NCBI RefSeq assembly: GCF_001667035.1
Contig: NZ_LZIR01000036.1
Location: 1 to 34,199 of the forward strand
Length of the DNA: 34,199 bases
Origin: Mycobacterium sp. 852002-51057_SCH5723018
Lineage (GTDB): Bacteria; Actinomycetota; Actinomycetes; Mycobacteriales; Mycobacteriaceae
Direction: 5' to 3'
In this document: piece by piece, positions 16,191 to 25,641 of the stretch
Position numbering within the stretch: position 1 is the stretch's first letter
Layout of the letters: the number at the start of each line of letters is the position of its first letter
Notes under the pieces: model-generated
Seen by the model: only the letters and a program-made list of their open reading frames with translations
The model's database searches: none
Told to the model about the DNA's origin: nothing
Program-made: the position numbers and the translations under genes

Positions 16191-16511
16191 TCACAACAGG
16201 TTCCCGGCGCGGTCGGTGACGATGATGACCGCCGTCGGTGACAGTTCGCGCACCGCGGCGATCCCCGGATCGTCGGCGGATCCCACCACCAGGACGGCGG
16301 CCTCCAACCCGGTCGCGCCACTGGACGCGGCCGCGGCCACCGCGGCCTGCAGGCCGGTCAGTTTGAGGCTCGACAAGCCCACCGGCGCAGCGGCATACGT
16401 GCGCCCGTCGACGTCCCGGACCGCGGCGCCGCTGCCGGCTTCGGCGCGGGCCATCGCCGCCCGCGCCAGTGTGACCAGCTTGCCGTCCTCGGCATCCAGC
16501 TGCTCACTCAT
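16191..16511 (-). CDS. Rv2365c-like cytidine deaminase-fold protein
   Basis: The 106-residue protein corresponds to Rv2365c, conserved between Rv2366c and era. The pattern ([28 protein letters not shown], then GLEAAVLVV ... PTAVIIV) resembles the cytidine deaminase fold. However, the zinc-binding HAE and PCxxC motifs of active deaminases are absent, so catalytic deamination is unlikely. ATG 16509-16511 overlaps the end of the upstream hemolysin-like gene by 8 bp (ATGAGTGA), which fixes the start and indicates coupling. Confidence 0.85.
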   Translation of the reverse strand: MSEQLDAEDGKLVTLARAAMARAEAGSGAAVRDVDGRTYAAAPVGLSSLKLTGLQAAVAAAASSGATGLEAAVLVVGSADDPGIAAVRELSPTAVIIVTDRAGNLL

Positions 16512-17805
16512 GATCGTCTCCAGGCTCCGAACCGTCCGATTCGACCGGGCTGAGCAAAACGGTGTTGATCCGCACCCGCCCGCGATGATCCGGGCCGCCC
16601 TCGGCGCGCAACCGCAACCCGTGCGACACCACCTCGGCGTCCGGCAATGGGACCCGACCCAATTCCAGCGCCAGCAGGCCGCCCACGGTGTCGACGTCGA
16701 GGCCGTCGTCGAATTCCATCCCGTACAGCTCCCCGACATCCTCGATCGGCAGTCGCGCCGAAACGCGGAATCGATTGTCGCCCAACTCCTCTACCGGCGC
16801 CGTCTCCGCCTCGTCGTATTCGTCGGCGATCTCACCGACGATCTCTTCCAGCACGTCTTCGATGCTGACCAGGCCGGCTATAGCGCCGTACTCGTCCACC
16901 AGCAGGGCCATGTGGTTGCGGTCGCGCTGCATTTCGCGCAGCAGCGCATCCAGCGGTTTGGAGTCGGGCACGAACACCGCCGGGCGCATCACCTGCGACA
17001 CCTTGGTGTCCCGGCCGCCGTTGGGTGACAAGAACGTGTGTTGCACAAGGTCTTTCAGGTACACCACGCCGACGACATCGTCGACGTTCTCGCCGATCAC
17101 CGGGATCCGGGAATGTCCGCTGCGCACCGCCAGGTTCGTCGCCTGGCCGGCGAACTTGTCACTTTCGATCCAGATCATCTCGGTGCGCGGGACCATCACC
17201 TCGCGGGCCGGGGTGTCGCCGAGCTCGAAGACCGACTGGATCATCCGGCGTTCGTCGGCGGCGACTACGCCGCGCTGCTGAGCCAAGTCGACGACTTCGC
17301 GCAGTTCGATCTCGGACGCGAACGGACCGTTGCGCAGGCCGCGGCCGGGCGTCAGGGCGTTACCCAGCACCACCAGCAACCGGCTGATCGGCATCAACAA
17401 CCACGAAATCGCCCGCAGCGGAAGGGCGGTCGACAGCGAAATGGAATAGGCGTGTTGGCGGCCAAGGGTGCGGGGGCCCACGCCGATGACGACGAAGCTG
17501 GTCACCACCATGATGGTGGCCGTCCCGAACAACGCCCACGTCATGCCGAAGTTGTCGTAGAGGAACACCACCAGCAATACGGTCGCGGTGATCTCGCAGA
17601 CGATGCGCAGCAGCACGACCAGGTTGATGTAGCGCGGGCGCTCGCTCACCACGGCGCACAGGGACACCGCTCCGGGCCGCTCGTCGCGCACCAGTTCCTG
17701 CACGCGGGCCAGCGACACCGTGCTGATGGCCGCGTCGATCGCCGCGAAAAGGCCGCCCAATGCGATCAAGGCGATCGCGCCGAGCAGTTGAGACACGCCG
17801 GTCAA
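16504..17805 (-). CDS. CNNM/CorC-type membrane protein with CBS pair (Rv2366c)
   Basis: The 433-residue inner-membrane protein is of the DUF21-CBS-CorC_HlyC (hemolysin C/CNNM) family, linked to Mg2+/Co2+ efflux and membrane homeostasis. The N-terminal DUF21 domain has hydrophobic helices ([59 protein letters not shown]). Tandem CBS motifs follow ([38 protein letters not shown], then [29 protein letters not shown]) and a C-terminal CorC domain. The start is TTG 17803-17805, which overlaps the ybeY TGA as TTGA and matches the H37Rv N-terminus MTG. An upstream frame to 17895 lies inside ybeY. Confidence 0.93.
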   Translation of the reverse strand: MTGVSQLLGAIALIALGGLFAAIDAAISTVSLARVQELVRDERPGAVSLCAVVSERPRYINLVVLLRIVCEITATVLLVVFLYDNFGMTWALFGTATIMVVTSFVVIGVGPRTLGRQHAYSISLSTALPLRAISWLLMPISRLLVVLGNALTPGRGLRNGPFASEIELREVVDLAQQRGVVAADERRMIQSVFELGDTPAREVMVPRTEMIWIESDKFAGQATNLAVRSGHSRIPVIGENVDDVVGVVYLKDLVQHTFLSPNGGRDTKVSQVMRPAVFVPDSKPLDALLREMQRDRNHMALLVDEYGAIAGLVSIEDVLEEIVGEIADEYDEAETAPVEELGDNRFRVSARLPIEDVGELYGMEFDDGLDVDTVGGLLALELGRVPLPDAEVVSHGLRLRAEGGPDHRGRVRINTVLLSPVESDGSEPGDDHE

Positions 17806-18335
17806 TTGTCGAAATACCTTGACTTGTCGAGCAATCGGCGGTCCCGCTCCTCCTGGCGATCCTGCTGGTAGGCCTCGACCTGTTCGGCGACCCACTCTTC
17901 GAGCAATCGGTCCTGTAGGGCGAACATCTCCTTTTCCTCGTCCGGCTCGCCATGGTCGTAGCCGAGCAGGTGGAGCACGCCGTGAATCGTCAACAGCGCC
18001 AACTCATGTCCCAGGGTATGGCCCGCCGCGGCCGCCTGCTGGGCGGCGAACTCCGGACAAAGCACGATGTCGCCCAGCATCGACGGCCCCGGCTCGGGCG
18101 CGTCGGGGCGGCCGCCCGGCTCGAGCTCGTCCATCGGGAAGCTCATCACGTCGGTCGGTCCGGGCAGGTCCATCCAGCGCATGTGTAGGTCCGCCATCGC
18201 CGCGGTGTCCAACAGCACCATCGAAAGCTCGGCGCTCGGGTTGACGTCCATTCTGGCGATCACAAACCGCGCGACGCTGACCAGTTCTGCTTCCGAGACG
18301 TCGATGCCCGACTCGTTGGAAACTTCAATGCTCAT
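17802..18335 (-). CDS. ybeY: Endoribonuclease YbeY
   Basis: YbeY is a zinc-dependent endoribonuclease needed for 16S rRNA 3'-end maturation and 70S quality control. The 177-residue protein has the family H3xH5xH zinc motif [11 protein letters not shown] with His118, His122 and His128, and the preceding [10 protein letters not shown] loop (61-70). It starts 18 bp after the phoH1 stop and overlaps the TTG start of the Rv2366c-like gene. The PhoH-YbeY pairing is widely conserved in bacteria. Confidence 0.96.
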   Translation of the reverse strand: MSIEVSNESGIDVSEAELVSVARFVIARMDVNPSAELSMVLLDTAAMADLHMRWMDLPGPTDVMSFPMDELEPGGRPDAPEPGPSMLGDIVLCPEFAAQQAAAAGHTLGHELALLTIHGVLHLLGYDHGEPDEEKEMFALQDRLLEEWVAEQVEAYQQDRQEERDRRLLDKSRYFDN

Positions 18336-18353
18336 AAATGCTCACCGCACTCA

Positions 18354-20345
18354 TCATCGACGACTGCGGGCCGAGGATGCGCGCCGAGCCGCCCGGTTCA
18401 TCCCGGCGCCGGGCTCCTCGTAGCGGGCGTAGGCATCGACGATCTCCGAGACCAGCCGGTGGCGCACAACGTCGACGCTGGTCAGCTCGGCGATGTAGAT
18501 GTCATCGACGCTGTCGAGGATCTCGACCGCCGACCGCAGGCCGGATCGGGCGCCGCCGGGGAGGTCGATCTGGGTCATGTCCCCGGTGACGACGACCTTC
18601 GAACCGAAACCCAGCCGGGTGAGGAACATCTTCATCTGTTCGGCGGTGGTGTTCTGCGCCTCGTCGAGCACGATGAAGGCGTCGTTCAGCGTGTTGTGCG
18701 TCAGCAAGAAATCCTCGGTGACGTACAGGGAATCCGCTGCCGCGACCCGGATGCACACCGCCTCTTCGGTGCCCGCCGGCTCGATCCGGTCGATGAAACG
18801 CATGGGTCGGCCGCCACCGGCGGCGTCGTATTTCGTGGCTTTGCGCGCCAGCCGGAACGGGACGACGCCCTGCGGCAAGCGGATGTCGAGGACGTCCGCA
18901 TCGGATCGGTGATGGACGTCGCGGCCGCGCGCAAGTCCGGGCTTCCGTCCTTCGGCCGCCCTGGTCCGCCAATAGACCACGCCGCCCAGCGACTGAACCA
19001 GGAACACCACGTCATCGCGGAGTCGGGCCGAGACCGTCGTGAACTGGATCCGGCACGTCCGGCCTAGCTGGGTGACCGGGCCGCCGTCGGAGTCGAGCAG
19101 ACCCTGCAACACCGCCAGCCGCACATCCGTTGAGTTGAACAGGTAGTCCGTGGGAATGAACTTGGTGTTCGAGAGCCGTCCTAAAGACTCGGCAAGCTCT
19201 GGATCGCGTGTCGCGAAACCCGGTGTCGTCGTGCACGTCACGCATCCGTCCCCCAGCAGCAGGCCGAGCGCGTAGGGATCGAGGGGCACACGACGGGCGG
19301 CAAAGCACACCGGGGCGCTCAACAGAGGCAGCTCGTAGCGGTGGTAATGGGCCGCGCGGAGGTTGCCGATCATCTCTTTGGTCTGCAGCACGCGCGGCGG
19401 CTTCCCAGAGCTTCGGTCCTTGCGGGTGTACACCGACCACAGATGATCGCCCGAGGCCAGCGTCGAAGAACCGTCCTGGGTGAAGACCCGGTAAATCTCC
19501 TTGAAACCCTGCGGGTAGACACCCAAGACTTCCGTCGGGCGTCCATCGGAACCGATCACCAAATCCCCGACCTGGAGGTCACCGATCGCCCGGAAGCCGT
19601 TGGGAGTCAACACCTTAGTGAACACCGGCTGCGCTCTACCCCGCATGTACGCAAGCGGCGCGACCTCGATGACCCCGGCAGACATGAGCTTCGGGATCAG
19701 CTCGGCGTCCATCATGTCGTACAGCGCGTCATAGAGCGGGCGCAGATAGGGATCGATCTTCTCGCTCAGCGTGCCCGGCAAAAAGCCAAGGCGCTCACCG
19801 GCTTCCACCGCCGGCCGGGTCAGGATGATGCGGCTCACCTGCTTGGTCTGTAGCGCGTGGACGGCCTTGGCCATGGCCAGATACGTCTTGCCGGTGCCGG
19901 CCGGGCCGACGCCGAAGACGATGGTGTTGGCGTCGATGGCGTCGACGTAGCGCTTCTGGTTCAGGGTCTTGGGCCGGATCGTGTTGCCGCGTCGCGACAG
20001 GATGTCGAGTGTGAGCACCTCGGCGGGCGACTGGTTGCCGGTCCCGACCAGCATGGCGACGCTGTGGCGCACCACCTCCGGCGTCAGCGGCTGGCCGCTG
20101 GCCACGATGGCGACCAGTTCCGAGATCGCCCGCTCGGCGAGCGCGACGTCGGCCGGCTCACCGGAAAGGGTGACAGCGTTGCCCCGCACATGCAGGTCGG
20201 CGCTGAGGGTGCGTTCGAGGGCGCGCAGGTTTTCGTCTGACGAGCCGAGCAAGCCCACGACGAGGTCGGGCGGAACATCGATGCTGCTACGAACCTGAGC
20301 AGAGGCCGAAGATGCGCCAGCAGCGCTGGTTTCGCGGGGCGTCAC
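18354..20345 (-). CDS. phoH1: PhoH-family ATPase precursor interrupted by an in-frame intein
   Basis: PhoH1 is a RecA-like P-loop ATPase linked to RNA metabolism and encoded beside ybeY. The precursor is 663 residues. Without residues 238-551 the mature protein would be 349, close to the 352 I recall for M. tuberculosis PhoH1 (Rv2368c). The N-terminal host part has an RNA-binding-like domain (30-85) and Walker A GPAGTGKT (147-154), and ends at APLAYMRGR (237). The C-terminal part resumes at [13 protein letters not shown] (552-564, Walker B) and continues with [21 protein letters not shown]. The ATPase cannot be complete until the intein is removed, because Walker A and B are separated by 314 foreign residues. 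GTG 20343-20345 is the start and the frame is unbroken. It leads the phoH1-to-era operon. Confidence 0.96.
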   Translation of the reverse strand: MTPRETSAAGASSASAQVRSSIDVPPDLVVGLLGSSDENLRALERTLSADLHVRGNAVTLSGEPADVALAERAISELVAIVASGQPLTPEVVRHSVAMLVGTGNQSPAEVLTLDILSRRGNTIRPKTLNQKRYVDAIDANTIVFGVGPAGTGKTYLAMAKAVHALQTKQVSRIILTRPAVEAGERLGFLPGTLSEKIDPYLRPLYDALYDMMDAELIPKLMSAGVIEVAPLAYMRGRAQPVFTKVLTPNGFRAIGDLQVGDLVIGSDGRPTEVLGVYPQGFKEIYRVFTQDGSSTLASGDHLWSVYTRKDRSSGKPPRVLQTKEMIGNLRAAHYHRYELPLLSAPVCFAARRVPLDPYALGLLLGDGCVTCTTTPGFATRDPELAESLGRLSNTKFIPTDYLFNSTDVRLAVLQGLLDSDGGPVTQLGRTCRIQFTTVSARLRDDVVFLVQSLGGVVYWRTRAAEGRKPGLARGRDVHHRSDADVLDIRLPQGVVPFRLARKATKYDAAGGGRPMRFIDRIEPAGTEEAVCIRVAAADSLYVTEDFLLTHNTLNDAFIVLDEAQNTTAEQMKMFLTRLGFGSKVVVTGDMTQIDLPGGARSGLRSAVEILDSVDDIYIAELTSVDVVRHRLVSEIVDAYARYEEPGAGMNRAARRASSARSRR
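18693..19634 (-). other. Class 3-type intein within PhoH1
   Basis: The 314-residue insert begins with Ala ([20 protein letters not shown], block A) and ends THN, followed by Thr as the +1 extein residue. It lacks the usual Cys/Ser at position 1. It has Trp66 in block B (ASGDHLW), Cys294 in block F ([14 protein letters not shown]) and Thr312 in block G (LLTHN). These three form the WCT set that defines class 3 inteins, in which the block F Cys makes the branched intermediate. LAGLIDADG motifs lie at ALGLLLGDG (19245-19271) and LQGLLDSDG (19083-19109), only 45 residues apart. Fusion of the two exteins, MRGR with TLNDAF, restores a standard PhoH sequence, which fixes both boundaries. Confidence 0.93.
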
Positions 20346-20442
20346 GTGGTTTCCGATACCTGCTTCCTCGGCTTATCAGGGCTTGTCAGGGGCCATGCTC
20401 AGCTGCCTCAGTCTACGCCGGGGGTCCGGGTTGGTCAGCTCT

Positions 20443-21069
20443 CTAGACGTCGCTTGCGCTGAGGGCCCCGATCAACCGGTCGATGACCGCGCCGGCCTCC
20501 TGACGTGCCGTGTCATGATCTTCTGCCCGCGCCAGGTAGAGGGTGGCCTCGCGCATGGCGCCAAGCATCGTCAGCGCGGTCGCTTCGATAGGCTGCGGCG
20601 GGATGCGGCCGCTCTCGATGGCGCTGGAAAGCAGCGCGCGCACCAACCCGATGTTGTAGCGGTTGCCGATCTCGGTCCACCGCGTCCAACCGAGCACCGC
20701 AGGGGCATCCACCAGCGCGATGCGCTGGATTTCGGGATCGGAGCAGGCGTCCAGCCAGAAAGCGGCGCCCAGCCGCATGACCTCTATCGCGTCGGTTTCA
20801 CCGGCTGCTGCGATGGCCTCGCCCATGCGGGCGGCGACCTCCCCCTCGACTTGCTCGAACACGGTCGCGAACAGCTCGGTCTTGTCGGCGAAGTGGTGAT
20901 AGAGCGCGCCGCGGGTCACGCCGGCCGAGCGCACGATCGCCTCGAGGGCCACTTCTGAGAAACCTTGGGCGGCGAACAACGGCCGCGCCGCGGCGATCAG
21001 CGCCTCCCGTGTCTCCGCGGAGCGCTCTGCCTGGGTTCGGCGGTCGTCGTTCAATCTATTGCCTTTCAT
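20443..21069 (-). CDS. TetR-family transcriptional regulator
   Basis: The 208-residue repressor has an N-terminal TetR helix-turn-helix (ETREALIAAARPLFAAQGFSEVALEAIVRSAGVTRGALYHHFADKTELF) and a TetR_C-type ligand-binding domain with the pattern VLGWTRWTEIGNRYNIGLV. ATG 21067-21069 (MKGNRLNDDRRTQ) was chosen over in-frame upstream ATGs because the palindromic operator DNA lies there. It is divergent from the MDMPI/DinB-like gene 90 bp away, and two palindromes between them overlap its own start, so autoregulation and control of the neighbour are likely. The ligand is unknown. Confidence 0.93.
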   Translation of the reverse strand: MKGNRLNDDRRTQAERSAETREALIAAARPLFAAQGFSEVALEAIVRSAGVTRGALYHHFADKTELFATVFEQVEGEVAARMGEAIAAAGETDAIEVMRLGAAFWLDACSDPEIQRIALVDAPAVLGWTRWTEIGNRYNIGLVRALLSSAIESGRIPPQPIEATALTMLGAMREATLYLARAEDHDTARQEAGAVIDRLIGALSASDV

Positions 21070-21104
21070 ACATACTGTATGTAGGTTCATACATACCGTA
21101 TGAA
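21069..21104. promoter_or_regulatory. Two adjacent palindromes, candidate TetR operators
   Basis: Site 1 is TACATAC-T-GTATGTA (21069-21083), a perfect palindrome with 7-bp arms. Site 2 is TTCATAC-N5-GTATGAA (21086-21104), also with perfect 7-bp arms. Their centres are 19 bp apart, about two helical turns, so two dimers could bind the same DNA face. They lie at the start of the TetR gene and about 55-90 bp before the divergent gene, the typical position for a TetR operator. Binding itself is inferred. Confidence 0.75.
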
Positions 21105-21159
21105 TCTCGCTCTCAAGGTAGCAGCGGGACGGCCGAACCAAGGGAAGGGACACGGTGAG

Positions 21160-21903
21160 ATGAGCTCAGCGATACAGGCCATCGAGGCGGACCGCGCGGC
21201 GCTGCTGGCGATTTTCCCCCAGCTAGGAGACTCCGCCTGGGCCCAGGCAAGCGGATGCCCGGGCTGGTCGGTGCGAGACGTGGTGTCCCACATGGCTTGC
21301 AGTTTCTGGCTGGCGGTCGACCCGTCGCGGTTGCCCGATCCCGGAGGCCTGCCCGCGGAGCGGGCCGCGGACTTGTATGTCGAGTCGCGCCGCTCGATGA
21401 CGTCCCAGGAGATCGTCGACGACTACGAGGCGGTCAGCTTGAAAGGCCTCGAGGTCCTCGCCGCGACGGAGAGCCAAGACTTCGAGGTGCCGCTTGGCGA
21501 TGTCGGGACCTATCCCGCGTCGGTGATACCGACGGCGTTCGCCTTCGAGCACTACGTACACATCAGGTACGACCTATTGCAGCCGCACGGCCCGCTGCAG
21601 GCGGAGGCTCCCGCTTCCGACGGACTGCGGCTTGAACCGACCGTCGACTGGATCGAGGCGGCGTTACCCCAACAGAACGGCGACCTCCTGCAGCGCATCG
21701 ATGGCCGGGTGGAGGTTCGGCTCACCGGGGCCTGCGAGCGCACGCTTTGCATCGGCGATGGTGAGGTGACCGCCCAAATCACTTCGGACGCCGACGCATT
21801 CGTGCAGTGGGTGACGCAACGAGGCACCTGGGAAGCGCTCGGCGTGCAGGCCGAAGGAGACCGATCAAACCTGGAGATCGCACGCCAGCTGAGCGTGTTC
21901 TGA
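21160..21903 (+). CDS. Maleylpyruvate isomerase N-terminal (MDMPI/DinB-like) protein
   Basis: The 247-residue protein has the DinB-like four-helix fold of the mycothiol-dependent maleylpyruvate isomerase family: ASGCPGWSVRDVVSHMACSFW carries His44, and AFAFEHYVHIRYDLL carries Glu130, His131 and His134. These are the positions expected to bind a metal. Members use mycothiol or act as thiol transferases; the substrate is unknown. The C-terminal 80 residues resemble the SCP2-like or MDMPI C-terminal domain. ATG 21160 was chosen because the preceding 20 codons, from 21100, contain the operator-side DNA. It is divergent from the TetR gene and is the probable target of that repressor. Confidence 0.85.
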   Translation: MSSAIQAIEADRAALLAIFPQLGDSAWAQASGCPGWSVRDVVSHMACSFWLAVDPSRLPDPGGLPAERAADLYVESRRSMTSQEIVDDYEAVSLKGLEVLAATESQDFEVPLGDVGTYPASVIPTAFAFEHYVHIRYDLLQPHGPLQAEAPASDGLRLEPTVDWIEAALPQQNGDLLQRIDGRVEVRLTGACERTLCIGDGEVTAQITSDADAFVQWVTQRGTWEALGVQAEGDRSNLEIARQLSVF

Positions 21904-22013
21904 AGCGGCTTCACCGAGACTGAAACCACGCACAGCTGCGCCGGCGTGTCGTGTGCGAGTTTTCAGTGTCGCGGCGGCGCGCCCCCAGACGCGCCAGCGC
22001 GCGGGCACCATAC

Positions 22014-22784
22014 TCATTCGCCGCCGTCTAAACCGGCAGAATCCCAGCGCGGCGTGAGCACCCCCAGCGCGCCCAGCGCCACCGCGGCGGCCGTCGACGT
22101 CCGCAGCACCTGGGGGCCGAGGCGGACGGCGACCGCGCCGGCGTCGGTCAACGCGGCGATCTCCTCCGGCGCGATGCCGCCTTCCGGACCGACCACGAAC
22201 CACACCGAATCCACTTGGGCCACATGGATATCCGCAATCCGCTCGGTCGCCGACTCGTGCAAGGCCAGCACCGCCGATCCGGCGGCGACCTGCTCGCGGA
22301 CCCGCCGGGTCAGCTCGGCACTGGACAGCACTCCGTGGACCGCCGGGATGTGCGCCCGCCGGGATTGCCGGGCCGCCGAACGGGCGACGGCACGCCACCG
22401 GCGCAGACCCTTGTCGACCCGGGCGCCCTCCCAGTTGGCCACGCATCGGGCCGCCCGCCACGCCAGGAACGCGTCGGCGCCGGCTTCGGTGGCCAATTCG
22501 ATGGCCAGCTCGGAGCGGTCGGACTTGGGCAGCGCCTGCACCACCGTGACCGCCGGGCGGCCCGGTGCGACGCTCCAGCGCCCCAGCACCCGCGCCCGCA
22601 GACCGTCGCGCCCGGCGTGCTCGACCTGGCAGCGGGCCAGGCCGCCAGTGCCGTCGCCGAGCACCAGTTCCTCGCCGGGCCGGATGCGCCGCACGGTGGC
22701 CGCGTGGAAGCCCTCGTCGCCGTCGACGACGGCCAGCGCGCCGGGATCGGGCAGTGCGTCGACATAGAACAGCGTCGCCACCAT
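22014..22784 (-). CDS. rsmE: 16S rRNA (uracil-1498-N3)-methyltransferase
   Basis: RsmE methylates N3 of U1498 in 16S rRNA using S-adenosylmethionine. The 256-residue protein has an N-terminal PUA-like domain ([26 protein letters not shown]) and a SPOUT/trefoil-knot domain with the S-adenosylmethionine loop [18 protein letters not shown] and [14 protein letters not shown]. It corresponds to Rv2372c and follows dnaJ2 by 24 bp, in the hrcA-dnaJ2-rsmE order found in many actinobacteria. ATG 22782-22784 gives the usual length. Confidence 0.96.
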   Translation of the reverse strand: MVATLFYVDALPDPGALAVVDGDEGFHAATVRRIRPGEELVLGDGTGGLARCQVEHAGRDGLRARVLGRWSVAPGRPAVTVVQALPKSDRSELAIELATEAGADAFLAWRAARCVANWEGARVDKGLRRWRAVARSAARQSRRAHIPAVHGVLSSAELTRRVREQVAAGSAVLALHESATERIADIHVAQVDSVWFVVGPEGGIAPEEIAALTDAGAVAVRLGPQVLRTSTAAAVALGALGVLTPRWDSAGLDGGE

Positions 22785-22808
22785 CGCGCGGCCCCTGGCA
22801 GTTCCCGA

Positions 22809-23954
22809 CTAGCGCCCGGTGAAGGTCTCGCGGAGCCGGCTGAACAGCCCTCCGCCGGCGTGCGTCGAGCGGACCTCGGCCAGATCGCGGTTGCGGCGGC
22901 TCTTCAGCTCGCGCAGCAGTTCGGCGTCGTGGTGATCCAGCCGGCTGGGCACCACCACCTCGACGTGGACATGCAGATCGCCGCGGACACCAGACCGCAG
23001 GTGCGGCATCCCGTGGCCCCGCACCGTGATGACCGTGCCGGGCTGCGTGCCCGGCGGAATCGTGATCTCGCTCTTGCCGTCCAGGATCGCGTCAACTGTG
23101 ACGCTGACGCCCAGCGCCGCGTCGACCATCGGCACCGAAACCGTGCAGTGCAGGTCGTCGCCCTCGCGCACGAAGATGTCGTGGGCCTGCTCGTGGACCT
23201 CGACATAGAGGTCGCCGGCCGGCCCTCCCCCGGGCCCGACCTCGCCCTGGGCGGCGAGGCGTACGCGCATGCCGTCGCCGACACCGGCGGGAATCTTGAC
23301 GCTGATCTCGCGGCGGGCCCGCACCCGGCCGTCACCCATGCACTGGTGACACGGGTCAGGGATGACCACCCCGACGCCCCGGCAGGTGGGACATGGCCGA
23401 GACGTCACCATCTGGCCCAGCAGAGACCGTTGCACCGTCTGGACCTCGCCGCGACCACCGCACGTGTCGCAGGGGACCGGCACTGAGTCGGCGTTGGTGC
23501 CCTTGCCCTGGCATCGATCGCACAACACCGCGGTGTCGACGGTGACCTGCTTGGTCACGCCGGTCGCGCACTCTTCGAGATCCAGCCGCATCCGCAGCAG
23601 GGAGTCCGAACCCGGCCGCACCCGTCCGATCGGGCCGCGCGAGGCCGAGCCCGCGCCGAAGCCGCCGCCGAAGAACGCCTCGAACACGTCACCCAGGCCG
23701 CCGAAGCCGCCGAAACCGCCCGCCGATGCGGCGGCGTTCTCCAGGGGGTCCCCGCCCAAGTCGACGATCCGGCGTTTCTCCGGATCGCTCAGCACCTCAT
23801 AGGCGGCGCTGATTTCCTTGAACTTCGCCTGCGCGGCCTCGTCCGGGTTGACGTCGGGATGCAACTCGCGCGCCAGCTTGCGGTACGCGCGCTTGATGTC
23901 CGCATCGCTGGCGTTCCTGCTCACGCCGAGCAGCCCGTAGTAATCGCGTGCCAC
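22809..23954 (-). CDS. dnaJ2: Chaperone protein DnaJ (DnaJ2)
   Basis: This Hsp40 co-chaperone delivers clients to DnaK and stimulates its ATPase. The 381-residue type I DnaJ has the J domain with the HPD motif ([10 protein letters not shown]), a Gly/Phe-rich linker ([22 protein letters not shown]), and the four CxxCxGxG zinc repeats ([32 protein letters not shown]), followed by the C-terminal substrate domains. GTG 23952-23954 has AGGAAGG upstream on the minus strand. It lies between hrcA and rsmE. Confidence 0.97.
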   Translation of the reverse strand: MARDYYGLLGVSRNASDADIKRAYRKLARELHPDVNPDEAAQAKFKEISAAYEVLSDPEKRRIVDLGGDPLENAAASAGGFGGFGGLGDVFEAFFGGGFGAGSASRGPIGRVRPGSDSLLRMRLDLEECATGVTKQVTVDTAVLCDRCQGKGTNADSVPVPCDTCGGRGEVQTVQRSLLGQMVTSRPCPTCRGVGVVIPDPCHQCMGDGRVRARREISVKIPAGVGDGMRVRLAAQGEVGPGGGPAGDLYVEVHEQAHDIFVREGDDLHCTVSVPMVDAALGVSVTVDAILDGKSEITIPPGTQPGTVITVRGHGMPHLRSGVRGDLHVHVEVVVPSRLDHHDAELLRELKSRRNRDLAEVRSTHAGGGLFSRLRETFTGR

Positions 23955-24036
23955 GCCTGACCTTCCTAGGCCTTTCCAGAGGCCTTTTCAGGCCGCACTG
24001 CAACGGCCGTCCAGAAACTCCTTTGCGGGTGCGCTT

Positions 24037-25080
24037 TCATCGGGCACCCAGCACTTCGCCGATATAGAGAGCAACCGCAGCGACGCTGGCGATAGTTCCC
24101 GGATAGTCCATCCGGGTGGGCCCGAGGACGCCCATGCCGCCGTACACGGTATCCGAGGTGCCATACGCGGTGGAAACCACCGAGGTCCCCGCCATCTGCT
24201 CGGCGGCCGTTTCGTGACCGATGCGGACGGTCACCTTGCCGGCTTCCTGCTGCGCCGCCAGCAACCGCAGCACCACCACCTGCTCCTCGAGGGCCTCCAG
24301 GATGGACCGCAACGAACCACCGAAATCCGCGGCGTTGCGGGTCAGGTTGGCGGTGCCGCCCATCAGCAGGCGCTCTTCGGTGTGCTCCACCAAAGACTCC
24401 AGCAGCACCGTCGCCGAGCGGCCCACGGCGTCGCTGAGGCTGCTGGCCGGCCCGCTCCGGCCGACGAGCTCCCCGGCCAGGTCGGCGACCGCCGTCGACG
24501 CCGCCGTGAGCCTCTTGCCCACCAGCGCCTGGCTGAGCATCTCGCGCAACTGGCCAAGCTGATGGTCGTCGATGATGTCGCCGAGTTCGACGATGCGCTG
24601 GTCCACCCGGCCGGTGTCGGTGATGACCACCATCAGCAGCCGGGCCGGCGTCAGCGCGATCACTTCCAGATGGCGAACCGTCGACGTGGACAGCGTCGGG
24701 TACTGCACCACCGCCACCTGGCGCGTCAGCTGGGCCAACAGCCGCACCGCCCGGCGCAGCACGTCGTCCAGGTCGACACCGGACTCGAGGAAGCTCAGGA
24801 TCGCGCTCCGCTCGGCCGAGGACAGCGGCTTGACGTCGTGGAGGCGATCGACGAACTCGCGGTAGCCCTTTTCGGTCGGCACCCGTCCCGAGCTGGTGTG
24901 CGGCTGGGCGATGTAGCCCTCAGCCTCGAGCACCGCCATGTCGTTGCGGACGGTAGCGGACGACACGCCCAAGTTGTGACGCTCCACCAAGGTCTTCGAA
25001 CCGATCGGTTCCTTGGTGGCGACGAAGTCGGCGACGATGGCGCGCAGTACCTCGAAACGACGGTCGTCGGCGCTTCCCAT
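24037..25080 (-). CDS. hrcA: Heat-inducible transcription repressor HrcA
   Basis: HrcA represses heat-shock genes by binding CIRCE elements and depends on GroEL for activity. The 347-residue protein has the N-terminal winged helix ([51 protein letters not shown]) and the HrcA dimerisation/GAF-like domain, and matches Rv2374c along its length. ATG 25078-25080 (MGSADDRR) was preferred to an upstream in-frame ATG at 25107 because GGAGG lies 8 bp before it and the H37Rv protein starts here. No CIRCE element is visible at its own promoter. Confidence 0.96.
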   Translation of the reverse strand: MGSADDRRFEVLRAIVADFVATKEPIGSKTLVERHNLGVSSATVRNDMAVLEAEGYIAQPHTSSGRVPTEKGYREFVDRLHDVKPLSSAERSAILSFLESGVDLDDVLRRAVRLLAQLTRQVAVVQYPTLSTSTVRHLEVIALTPARLLMVVITDTGRVDQRIVELGDIIDDHQLGQLREMLSQALVGKRLTAASTAVADLAGELVGRSGPASSLSDAVGRSATVLLESLVEHTEERLLMGGTANLTRNAADFGGSLRSILEALEEQVVVLRLLAAQQEAGKVTVRIGHETAAEQMAGTSVVSTAYGTSDTVYGGMGVLGPTRMDYPGTIASVAAVALYIGEVLGAR

Positions 25081-25192
25081 CAGCTCCACCTCCTTGATCG
25101 CGTCCATTTTACGGGGTCAAGCGGGACGGACTGCCATTCGGCGGGCGGCTGACGGCGACCACCGCCGAGTTCCCGACTAGCCTGTCCAACAT

Positions 25193-25558
25193 GTGTCCAT
25201 CGGACCGAAGCGCAGCCTCCTGGAAGTGCGCGTAACTCCGCCAATGATTTTCAAGGGCGTGCGCGACGGCAAGCCGTATCCCGATCACGGGCTGTCCTAC
25301 AAGGACTGGTCCCAGATACCGCCGCGGCAGATCCGGCTTGACGAATTGGTCACCACGACGACGGTGCTGGCGCTGGACCGCCTGCTGTCCGAGGACTCGA
25401 CCTTCTACGGCGATCTCTTCCCGCACGCGGTGCGGTGGAGGGGCATCACCTACCTCGAGGACGGGCTGCACCGCGCCGTGCGCGCCGCGCTGCGGAATCG
25501 CACCGTGCTGCACGCCCGGGTGTTCGACATGGACATGCCGCTGCGGCAGCCGACGTAG
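25193..25558 (+). CDS. Conserved hypothetical protein, Rv2375 family
   Basis: The 121-residue actinobacterial protein corresponds to Rv2375. The conserved core is MIFKGVRDGKPYPDHGLSYKDWSQIPPRQIRLDELVTTTTVLALDRLLSEDSTFYGDLFPHAVRW, and the C-terminus has RAVRAALRNRTVLHARVFD. I recognise no catalytic motif and do not assign a function. The GTG at 25193 lacks a ribosome binding site and may be leaderless; an internal ATG at 25244 (MIFKGV) is an alternative that would give 104 residues. It is divergent from hrcA. Confidence 0.85.
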   Translation: MSIGPKRSLLEVRVTPPMIFKGVRDGKPYPDHGLSYKDWSQIPPRQIRLDELVTTTTVLALDRLLSEDSTFYGDLFPHAVRWRGITYLEDGLHRAVRAALRNRTVLHARVFDMDMPLRQPT

Positions 25559-25641
25559 CTCTGGGGCGCGGTCACGTTTGTGCGTCGCCGGGTGTCGACC
25601 TAGCAGGACCACATTCGGTGACACGCTCGAGGAGGACTGCC

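Noticed and set aside
18354..20345. Treating phoH1 as two genes or a frameshifted pseudogene.
   Set aside because: The frame is continuous, the host sequence resumes exactly after the insert, and splice-junction residues are intact, so an intein explains it better.
21904..22013. A gene in the gap between the MDMPI-like gene and rsmE.
   Set aside because: The 110-bp convergent gap holds only GC-rich short frames and no start with a ribosome binding site.
23955..25192. A CIRCE element (TTAGCACTC-N9-GAGTGCTAA) near hrcA or dnaJ2.
   Set aside because: I scanned the upstream regions of both genes and found no such inverted repeat.
25559..25641. An ECF41-type promoter (TGTCACA with a CGTC -10) before the CMD gene.
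   Set aside because: Only partial matches such as TGACACG are present and the spacing does not fit.
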